A DNA stretch of 12,753 nt. Origin: Planococcaceae bacterium UBA3370 (lineage in GTDB: Bacteria; Bacillota; Bacilli; Bacillales_A; Planococcaceae). The translations under genes and the position numbers were made by a program. This document shows positions 8,109 to 12,753 of the stretch, piece after piece. Within the stretch, counting starts at the first letter, position 1, and each line of letters begins with the position of its first letter. Below the pieces are notes generated by a model, which saw nothing but the letters and a program-made list of their open reading frames with translations, did not search any database and was not told where the DNA came from. Where the stretch lies: positions 2,348 through 15,100 of the forward strand of contig DEQI01000092.1 in NCBI GenBank assembly GCA_002360295.1. Reading direction: 5' to 3'.

Positions 8109-8145
8109 TTCCCTTTCTTGCCCATGATGAGAGGCAAGGAGGGAA
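8109..8145 (+). promoter_or_regulatory. Hairpin that sequesters the spoIIR Shine-Dalgarno sequence
   Basis: CTTGCC (8117-8122) pairs with GGCAAG (8133-8138), and the stem continues with CCCTT (8111-8115) against GAGGG (8139-8143) if T8116 is bulged, then TT (8109-8110) with AA (8144-8145). This gives about 13 pairs around a 10-nt loop. The spoIIR RBS AAGGAGG (8136-8142) lies wholly inside the 3' arm. No U-run follows, so it is not a terminator. Repression of read-through translation from prmC mRNA is inferred. Confidence 0.5.
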
Positions 8146-8149
8146 TTAT

Positions 8150-8707
8150 ATGTTAGAAGATTATCAAATTGCTAGAAAACAAGTATCTATTTTTGTGATT
8201 GTTCGATACATTTGCTACGGGTTGCTTTGCTATACGCTATTACAAGCTATTCCTTATTTTTTGGAATACGGCCAACAATGGCAAGAGCAAAAGGAACAGC
8301 CCGTTATGTTTCGTGTAATAGCAAATAGTAATATGAAAGAAGATCAACAGCTAAAAAATGAATTAGTGACGAACTTGCAACCGGTATTCGCTAAAATTTC
8401 AAATGATTATCCACATGTTGTAGAAAAAGACGTACTGTTTAACGAGCTTACTCATTTTATTAACAAATATTATGCACAATACGATATAGAAGTGAAAATT
8501 GGGGATAACTTAATTCCACCTAAGTACGCCGAAAGTAATTTTTATCCCCAAAATTTATACAATTCTGTCATTTTGACAATCGGAAGTGGGCGTGGGGATA
8601 ACTGGTTTTGTTCAGCATTCCCAACGGTTTGTCAGCAACAGAGTGAGAAGGAAAAACAGAAAAAGAAGTTTTTGATTTACGAGTGGCTAAAGAAAAAACT
8701 AGTGTGA
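8150..8707 (+). CDS. spoIIR: Stage II sporulation protein R, short divergent form
   Basis: A 185-residue protein, shorter than B. subtilis SpoIIR (about 224 as I recall). In the family it is made in the forespore under sigma-F, secreted into the intermembrane space, and activates the SpoIIGA protease to process pro-sigma-E in the mother cell. A hydrophobic segment at about 12-36 after a short polar start would serve as signal or anchor. The family core is recognisable: FRVIANSNMKEDQQLKNE (54-71), IEVKIG, IPPKYAESNFYP, then LTIGSGRGDNWFCSAFPTVC (142-161) with C154 and C161. Departures are NWFCSAFPTVC for the usual NWWCVLFPPLC and a YPQNLY for YPAGEY. The RBS AAGGAGG is perfect but can be hidden in a hairpin. 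I could not find a convincing sigma-F promoter. Two DnaA-box sequences fall inside the gene. Confidence 0.88.
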   Translation: MLEDYQIARKQVSIFVIVRYICYGLLCYTLLQAIPYFLEYGQQWQEQKEQPVMFRVIANSNMKEDQQLKNELVTNLQPVFAKISNDYPHVVEKDVLFNELTHFINKYYAQYDIEVKIGDNLIPPKYAESNFYPQNLYNSVILTIGSGRGDNWFCSAFPTVCQQQSEKEKQKKKFLIYEWLKKKLV

Positions 8708-8710
8708 AAG

Positions 8711-8879
8711 TTATGCACATTTTCTGAAAACTTATGCACATTGAATACCAATTTATTAACAATATGTGTATAACATTAACGCGAACGAGTGAAAAAGGGG
8801 AATGACAAATGGAAACAAAAATTATACATGTGGATAATTTCGTGAATAATGAGAAAAGTTATGCACAAGCTGTGGATTT
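8711..8879. promoter_or_regulatory. DnaA-box cluster at the spoIIR-ywlC junction
   Basis: Five exact matches to TTATNCACA lie in 157 bp: TTATGCACA at 8711-8719 and 8732-8740 (+), TTATACACA at 8765-8773 (-), the perfect consensus TTATCCACA at 8829-8837 (-), and TTATGCACA at 8859-8867 (+). A 7/9 match sits at 8871-8879 (-). The first two are 21 bp apart, two helical turns. The last two exact boxes lie within the first 20 codons of ywlC. Three more exact boxes lie upstream at 7985, 8407 and 8470 (all +). DnaA ChIP work in B. subtilis, as I recall, lists the ywlC region among oriC-external sites. A -10-like TATAAC (8769-8774) overlaps the third box, so DnaA may also regulate ywlC. Confidence 0.8.
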
Positions 8880-9840
8880 ATTAAATAATAGTGAAGTCGT
8901 TGCATTCCCTACAGAAACAGTTTATGGACTAGGGGCAGTTGCGACAGACGAAGTGGCAGTAAAAAAAATATTTGCTGCGAAGGGTCGTCCTGCTGATAAT
9001 CCTTTAATCGTTCATATAGGAACGATAGAAGAAGTGGATCTTTATATTGAAAAAGTACCTGAAGTGGCAAAGAAATGTATGGAGGCTTTTTGGCCAGGAC
9101 CATTAACAATTCTAATGCAAGCGAAGCCACATGTTTTGGCAAAAAGCGTTACACCAGGGTTGTCAACAGTTGGTTTACGTATGCCAAGTCATCCTGTAGC
9201 TCTTGAGTTATTACGTCAAATAAAAAAACCACTTGCTGCTCCAAGTGCGAATCGTAGCGGTAAGCCTTCACCAACAAAAGCAGAGCATGTTGCAGAAGAT
9301 TTGAATGGAATCATACCTTGCATACTAGACGGTGGTACAACGGGAATTGGTATTGAGTCTACAGTGCTTGATGTTACATTAGAAACACCGGTTATTTTAA
9401 GACCTGGTGGTGTCACAAAAGAAATGCTAGAAGCAGTTATTGGACCCGTCATACAACCGACAAAGCAAGAACAAAAGCTAGATTCAACTCCGAAAGCTCC
9501 GGGGATGAAGTATACGCATTATGCTCCAGAAGCACCTGTTTATTTATTGGAGCCAGACAATCGAGTAGCAGAAGCGATTCGTCAGTTACAACAAGAAGGA
9601 CATCGTGTAGCATTAATAGCACCGCAAAGTTTTGCCAATAGCGGCGCTGAGTATTTCTTTACATACGGTCAAGATGGGGATACGATGGCCATGAGTGCTG
9701 GACTATATGAAGCGTTACGCGCTTGCGATAAAACGGAGGCAACTATTATTTTAGCTACTGTCACAGAAACGCAAGGTGTCGGAGTTGCTATCATGAACCG
9801 ATTAGAAAAAGCGGCAGGCGGTAAATGGTTTTACAAATAA
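8809..9840 (+). CDS. ywlC: L-threonylcarbamoyladenylate synthase (TsaC/Sua5 family)
   Basis: A 343-residue enzyme that makes threonylcarbamoyl-AMP from threonine, bicarbonate and ATP, the first step of t6A37 tRNA modification; TsaD, TsaB and TsaE (not in this window) complete it. The YrdC/TsaC domain (about 15-205) shows FPTETVYGLGA (33-43), KGRPADNPLIVHI (58-70), APSANRSGKPSPT (144-156), GGTTGIGIESTVLD and LRPGGVT. A linker with APGMKYTHYAPEAPV (230-244) leads to the Sua5 C-terminal domain, so this is the long Sua5 form; length matches B. subtilis YwlC. AAGGGG (8795-8800) precedes ATG 8809. B. subtilis has ywlA and ywlB between spoIIR and ywlC; here they are absent and a DnaA-box cluster fills the gap and enters the coding start. 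Confidence 0.96.
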   Translation: METKIIHVDNFVNNEKSYAQAVDLLNNSEVVAFPTETVYGLGAVATDEVAVKKIFAAKGRPADNPLIVHIGTIEEVDLYIEKVPEVAKKCMEAFWPGPLTILMQAKPHVLAKSVTPGLSTVGLRMPSHPVALELLRQIKKPLAAPSANRSGKPSPTKAEHVAEDLNGIIPCILDGGTTGIGIESTVLDVTLETPVILRPGGVTKEMLEAVIGPVIQPTKQEQKLDSTPKAPGMKYTHYAPEAPVYLLEPDNRVAEAIRQLQQEGHRVALIAPQSFANSGAEYFFTYGQDGDTMAMSAGLYEALRACDKTEATIILATVTETQGVGVAIMNRLEKAAGGKWFYK

Positions 9841-9858
9841 TTAAATATTATAAAAACC

Positions 9859-9911
9859 AAAGAGTTGTTCAATGAATCGATGTCTCATCGGGTTGTTGAA
9901 TAACTCTTTTT
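9859..9911 (+). terminator. Intrinsic terminator of ywlC
   Basis: AAAGAGTTGTTCAA (9859-9872) pairs with TTGAATAACTCTTT (9896-9909): 14 bp with one G-U pair. An inner CGATG (9878-9882) / CATCG (9886-9890) hairpin caps it. A T-run (9907-9911, then GATTTTT) follows. It starts 18 nt after the ywlC stop. Confidence 0.88.
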
Positions 9912-9920
9912 GATTTTTAC

Positions 9921-9987
9921 TTTACTCCGAGTGAAGCGGCTTGTCGAACGCCCTCCAGGAAAGCACGTTGGCGCAACGAAAATAAAC
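9921..9987. repeat. Decayed fragment of a dispersed Bacillales intergenic repeat
   Basis: This stretch is GC-richer than its flanks and has no open reading frame of note. Its right half, CCAGGAAAGCACGTTGGCGC then AACGAAAATAAAC, resembles the right end of a repeat I remember from Bacillus relatives (GGAAAGCGAGCGCCTGGAGCGGAAATCAAC), and the left part CGAGTGAAGCGGC fits a related element. The match is partial, so this is a remnant at best. The rest of the gap, 9988-10119, is AT-rich leader sequence. Confidence 0.35.
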
Positions 9988-10041
9988 TAGCTAAATAAAA
10001 ATATTAAGATTTATTTTTGTTCATTCTCCATAGTTATTTTA

Positions 10042-10047
10042 TATAAT
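10042..10047 (+). promoter_or_regulatory. Possible -10 of the ywlD transcript
   Basis: A perfect TATAAT lies in very AT-rich DNA, with TTGTTC at 10017-10022 as a possible -35 but at a long 19-bp spacing. It is the best candidate for starting a ywlD-ywlE-mcp transcript, since a terminator precedes it. Confidence 0.35.
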
Positions 10048-10119
10048 TCATAATTTGGATATTTTTAAGACTGAAAACATAAAATGAAGGACATGTATAG
10101 AAGAGATGAGGGCAGATAT

Positions 10120-10614
10120 TTGGAAGAAATAATAATGGGAATGGTTATGTCTTTTGATGCAGTAGCGTTATATTTACTAATGCCAAACGTATCACAACGC
10201 TTTTTATTAGCATTGTGGACAGCCATTTTACATATGTTGTTTCCTTTAATTGGGTTTCATTTTGGGAGTTGGGTAGGGAACATTATAACAGATTGGTCAG
10301 AATATATTTCTGCTATATTATTATTTTGTATAGGACTTCAGTTGCTATTATCTAGTAAGAATCAACGTTTACCTCAGATTTCTTTACCAATTTTGGCAAT
10401 TGCAACTAGCTTAGACACCTTTTCAGTTAGCGTTTCTTTTGGTATGCTGAATTTACAAGAATATTTATTTATTTTAAGTGCAGGTATTGCTGCTTTTGTA
10501 CTATCTTATATGGCTTTAGTCATTTCAAAAAAATCCTTCTTAAATGGTAGTATTTTTAAAATGTTAGCAGGGATAATATTAATTGGCATGAGCATATTAG
10601 CGGTATGGCGTTAA
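10120..10614 (+). CDS. ywlD: MntP-like membrane protein (YwlD position), divergent
   Basis: A 164-residue, very hydrophobic protein with about six predicted membrane segments in two halves. The family (MntP/YtaF) includes manganese exporters. Its paired signatures are present in altered form: MSFDAVAL (D13) for MSMDAFA, and ATSLDTFSVS (D99) for ATSLDAMAV, plus FPLIGFHFG (41-49) for TPLIGWGMG. The glutamate before TPLIG in E. coli MntP appears as H38 here, so manganese export is uncertain. I favour the TTG at 10120, which has GAGGG (10108-10112) 7 nt upstream and places D13 as in MntP. An in-frame ATG at 10084 would add 12 charged residues and lacks an RBS. Gene order supports ywlD. ywlE follows after 47 nt with no terminator. 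Confidence 0.75.
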   Translation: MEEIIMGMVMSFDAVALYLLMPNVSQRFLLALWTAILHMLFPLIGFHFGSWVGNIITDWSEYISAILLFCIGLQLLLSSKNQRLPQISLPILAIATSLDTFSVSVSFGMLNLQEYLFILSAGIAAFVLSYMALVISKKSFLNGSIFKMLAGIILIGMSILAVWR

Positions 10615-10661
10615 TGTATGATGAAGGATTGACTTGACAATAAAAGAGAGAGTGAATGTTT

Positions 10662-11105
10662 ATGAAAATATATTTTGTTTGTACAGGTAACACTTGCAGA
10701 AGTCCGATGGCAGAGTGGATTCTGAAAGCTAAGCAATTACAAAATGTTGAAGTTCGTTCTGCGGGTATTTTTGCACTTGAAGGTGGCGAAATGTCAGAAA
10801 ACGCTCAGTTAGTTTTAAATATGGAAAATATTCCACATACACATTTTTCTCGACAAGTAAATGTGGATGATATCGAATGGGCTGATTTAATTTTAACAAT
10901 GACCTATGCCCATAAAGAGATGGTCATCCGTACTTTTGAGTCAGCTGCTGAAAAGACATTTACATTAAAAGAATTTGTAACACCTTATTCTGCTCAAGAT
11001 GTATCAGATCCATATGGTGGTGATTTAAGTACATATAAACAAACATTTTATGAACTACAGCGTTTAATTGATGCACTTCAAGCAAAAATGGAGAGGGGCT
11101 TGTAA
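10662..11105 (+). CDS. ywlE: Protein-arginine phosphatase, low-molecular-weight PTP family
   Basis: A 147-residue cytoplasmic phosphatase. The P-loop CTGNTCRS (C7, T8, G9, N10, T11, C12, R13, S14) opens the protein and the acid loop DPYGG lies near the C-terminus. T11 is the residue that gives B. subtilis YwlE its preference for phosphoarginine over phosphotyrosine, so the substrate is probably arginine phosphate placed by McsB in stress response and protein quality control (McsB is not in this window). ATG 10662 gives MKIYFVCTGN, matching the B. subtilis start MDIIFVCTGN, with AGAGAGAG suitably upstream; the ATG at 10656 would be too close to it. The stop at 11103-11105 is 5 nt before the chemoreceptor gene, so the two are almost certainly cotranscribed. 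Confidence 0.95.
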   Translation: MKIYFVCTGNTCRSPMAEWILKAKQLQNVEVRSAGIFALEGGEMSENAQLVLNMENIPHTHFSRQVNVDDIEWADLILTMTYAHKEMVIRTFESAAEKTFTLKEFVTPYSAQDVSDPYGGDLSTYKQTFYELQRLIDALQAKMERGL

Positions 11106-11110
11106 ATTGA

Positions 11111-12403
11111 ATGAACAGTAAACGTAAAGGTTTTAGCTTGCGAAAAAAATTAGTACTATTTGTAGGTGCACTTGCTTTAATAACATATTCGACAAGTTTT
11201 GTTTTCATCGAATTTATTCAACCGATGTTTTTTGAAAATGTAGATCGTAAACTGTTTGAACTTATTACATATGCATTAGGAATTACATGGTCTTGTATTT
11301 TAGCCGGAGTTTTTGGCATAGTATTAGTTCGCCCTTTACAACGTTTAGAGGAGACGGCAACACGCGTTGCTGAAGGGAAAATCGGACAAGATGTTGAGAT
11401 GCCAAAAACAACCGATGAAATTCGCTCTGTAGCAGAAGCATTTCAGCGCATGTTAGATAATTTAAGAGTCATGGTAGATGGCATTGAAAGTAACTTTGAA
11501 ATTACAAACAATACAATTGGTGAGTTATCTCAGCAAACGAAATCTGCTTCTTATAAGGCAGAGAGTATCGCACAAACAGTTGGACATATTTCAGAAGGTG
11601 CGGATGCTTCAGCTGTAGCTGTACAAGAAACAGCAGAAGCGCTATCCGATATGCGTGATTTAGCAGTAGAGGTTAATTCGCGTGCTGTAAAATCATCCAC
11701 AGAGTCAAAGCAAATTTTAATTGATTTATCTTCAACAAAAGCTTCTATTCAAGGGCTTGTTAATAGCATTCGTACAATTGCACAAGGTAATGAAGAAGCG
11801 TTGACAAATGTGCACGCATTAGAAAAAAATGCAGAGCAAATCGAACAAATTATAGCACTTGTTGGAGATATTGCTGCACAGACCAATTTATTAGCGCTGA
11901 ATGCGTCAATCGAAGCGGCACGAGCAGGAGAACACGGCAAAGGATTTGCTGTAGTCGCTGAAGAAGTGCGTAGTTTAGCAGACGAAAGTGCAAAAGCGGT
12001 ACAAGGAATTACAACGTTAATAAAAACGATGCAGACAAATGTAGAAATTGTCGTGAAGCAAATGAATGCCCAAGTTGCTTTTGCGGTACAAGAATCAGCC
12101 CGTGTTTCAGAAACAACAGCTGCAGTAGAAGGAATGGCCTATAGTGTAGAAGGGATGGCTCAAGCAGTAGTGGAAATCTCCAGTTTGGCTGATAAACAAT
12201 TACATAATATTGAGCATACTGTACGTCAATCTCAAGAAGTAGCAGCTATTGCTGAAGAAACTTCTGCAGGGGCTCAAGAAGTTCGAAGTGCATCAGAAGA
12301 GCAAGCTTTCTCCATTGATCAAGTTCAAAAATTATCGCAAGAGTTACAAAATAAATCGGACGAGCTCCACAAAGTAATTTTGAAGTTTGATTTGTCAAAA
12401 TAA
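11111..12403 (+). CDS. Methyl-accepting chemotaxis protein with minimal extracellular loop
   Basis: A 430-residue chemoreceptor that would signal through CheA/CheW. A positively charged start ([10 protein letters not shown]) leads to TM1 (about 13-36), an external loop of only about 15 residues (37-51), TM2 (about 52-73), a HAMP domain (about 73-126, with [17 protein letters not shown]), and a long coiled-coil signalling domain (about 135-425). The conserved tip is intact: [20 protein letters not shown] (257-276), then [17 protein letters not shown]. There is no room for a Cache or four-helix ligand domain, so it may sense membrane or cytoplasmic state, or cluster with other receptors (inferred). 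The RBS AGAGGGG (11092-11098) is 12 nt upstream, a little far, consistent with coupling to ywlE. In B. subtilis the gene after ywlE is rpiB-like ywlF, so this gene marks a lineage difference. Confidence 0.93.
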   Translation: MNSKRKGFSLRKKLVLFVGALALITYSTSFVFIEFIQPMFFENVDRKLFELITYALGITWSCILAGVFGIVLVRPLQRLEETATRVAEGKIGQDVEMPKTTDEIRSVAEAFQRMLDNLRVMVDGIESNFEITNNTIGELSQQTKSASYKAESIAQTVGHISEGADASAVAVQETAEALSDMRDLAVEVNSRAVKSSTESKQILIDLSSTKASIQGLVNSIRTIAQGNEEALTNVHALEKNAEQIEQIIALVGDIAAQTNLLALNASIEAARAGEHGKGFAVVAEEVRSLADESAKAVQGITTLIKTMQTNVEIVVKQMNAQVAFAVQESARVSETTAAVEGMAYSVEGMAQAVVEISSLADKQLHNIEHTVRQSQEVAAIAEETSAGAQEVRSASEEQAFSIDQVQKLSQELQNKSDELHKVILKFDLSK

Positions 12404-12488
12404 TAAGATATATTTTAGAGATTGGATTGAGTTGTAAATTTAATCATGGTAGTGTATACGTAAATTGTTGTTGTTTTATTTGAAATAC

Positions 12489-12531
12489 GGAGTTGTCTTG
12501 TAAGTGATTACTTACGGGGCAGCTCCTTTTT
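12489..12531 (+). terminator. Strong intrinsic terminator after the chemoreceptor gene
   Basis: GGAGTTGTCTTGTAAGT (12489-12505) pairs along its whole length with ACTTACGGGGCAGCTCC (12510-12526): 17 bp including several G-U pairs, with a GATT tetraloop, then TTTTT (12527-12531). It lies 86 nt after the stop. The sequence 12404-12488 between them shows no gene or clear motif. Confidence 0.9.
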
Positions 12532-12550
12532 GTTGGCCTCTTCCGCTTTA

Positions 12551-12570
12551 ATATTGGTGGATATTGGTGG
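12551..12570. repeat. Short tandem duplication ATATTGGTGG x2
   Basis: Two exact, adjacent 10-bp copies (12551-12560 and 12561-12570) directly precede the 21-bp repeat array and may be part of its edge. Confidence 0.7.
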
Positions 12571-12573
12571 AGT

Positions 12574-12753
12574 AGTGACAAATCGTCGTTTGGTAGTGAC
12601 AAAACACTGTCGGGGAGTGACAAATTGTTGTATGGGAGTAATAAAACACTGTCGAGTAGTGACAAATTGTTGTTTGGGAGTGATAAAACACTGTCGGGGA
12701 GTGATAAATTGTTCTTTGGGGTGACAAAATACTTTTGAGTAACAAATTGTTGT
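12574..12753. repeat. Tandem 21-bp repeat array with alternating A/B units (42-bp period)
   Basis: Seven contiguous 21-bp units start with AGTGAYAAA or a near variant at 12574, 12595, 12616, 12637, 12658, 12679 and 12700. They alternate between type A (AAATTGTTGTTTGGG core) and type B (AAAACACTGTCGGGG core). An eighth, shortened and degenerate unit (12721-12737) and a ninth (from 12738) run into the window end, so the array continues. Because 21 is divisible by 3, several frames stay open on both strands, giving short repetitive ORFs that I do not regard as genes: they lack an RBS and the period-3 open frames follow from the repeat length. There are no spacers, so it is not CRISPR. Confidence 0.85.

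Noticed and set aside
8711..8879. Replication origin (oriC)
   Set aside because: No dnaA or dnaN gene is in the window and the genes match the ywlC region, so an oriC-external DnaA cluster is more likely.
10656..10661. Upstream ATG for ywlE
   Set aside because: Too close to the AGAGAG RBS, and ATG 10662 matches the family start.
12530..12745. Short Cys/His-rich or Ser/Tyr-rich ORFs on both strands at the right edge
   Set aside because: They arise from the 21-bp period being a multiple of three; they have no RBS and mirror the DNA repeat.
12574..12753. CRISPR-like array
   Set aside because: Units are contiguous, with no unique spacers and no cas genes nearby.

Overview
This is a low-GC, endospore-forming Firmicute chromosome segment. 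The gene order fbaA - tal - murA - glpX - rho - rpmE - tdk - prfA - prmC - spoIIR - ywlC - ywlD - ywlE follows the Bacillus subtilis fbaA-to-ywlE neighbourhood. Protein style, the dispersed repeats and a methyl-accepting chemotaxis gene after ywlE suggest a Planococcaceae-type organism (Lysinibacillus or Solibacillus-like); this genus guess is from memory, not a search. All real genes are on the + strand.

Layout. 1-141 is the 3' end of fbaA, followed by an intrinsic terminator. 280-3311 holds sugar-phosphate and wall genes: tal, a second-type murA, and glpX. 3312-4712 is a hairpin-bearing leader plus rho. 4774-5113 is a good sigma-A promoter, a structured leader of about 100 nt and rpmE. 5114-5348 carries two strong hairpins. 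5349-5921 is tdk, of a subtype resembling streptococcal and lactobacillal enzymes. 5922-6178 holds a terminator-like element that I recognise as a dispersed Bacillales repeat. 6179-8105 is prfA and prmC, overlapping, for release factor 1 and its methyltransferase. 8150-8707 is a short, divergent spoIIR whose Shine-Dalgarno (SD) sequence can fold into a hairpin. 8809-9840 is ywlC (t6A synthesis). 9841-10119 holds a terminator, a decayed repeat and an AT-rich leader. 10120-12403 is ywlD (MntP-like), ywlE (protein-arginine phosphatase) and a chemoreceptor with almost no external domain. 12404-12753 holds a strong terminator, then tandem 21-bp repeats that run off the window end.

The most notable non-coding signal is a cluster of DnaA boxes. 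Eight exact TTATNCACA matches lie between 7985 and 8867, densest in the spoIIR-ywlC gap and the first codons of ywlC. I saw none elsewhere in the window. B. subtilis is known to have a DnaA-binding site near ywlC, so this looks like a conserved oriC-external DnaA-box cluster. Other points of interest are the sequestered SD of spoIIR, the leaders of rpmE and rho, the repeat before prfA, and the alternating tandem repeat at the right edge. Most genes are core housekeeping functions; I see no mobile element, CRISPR array, tRNA or rRNA.
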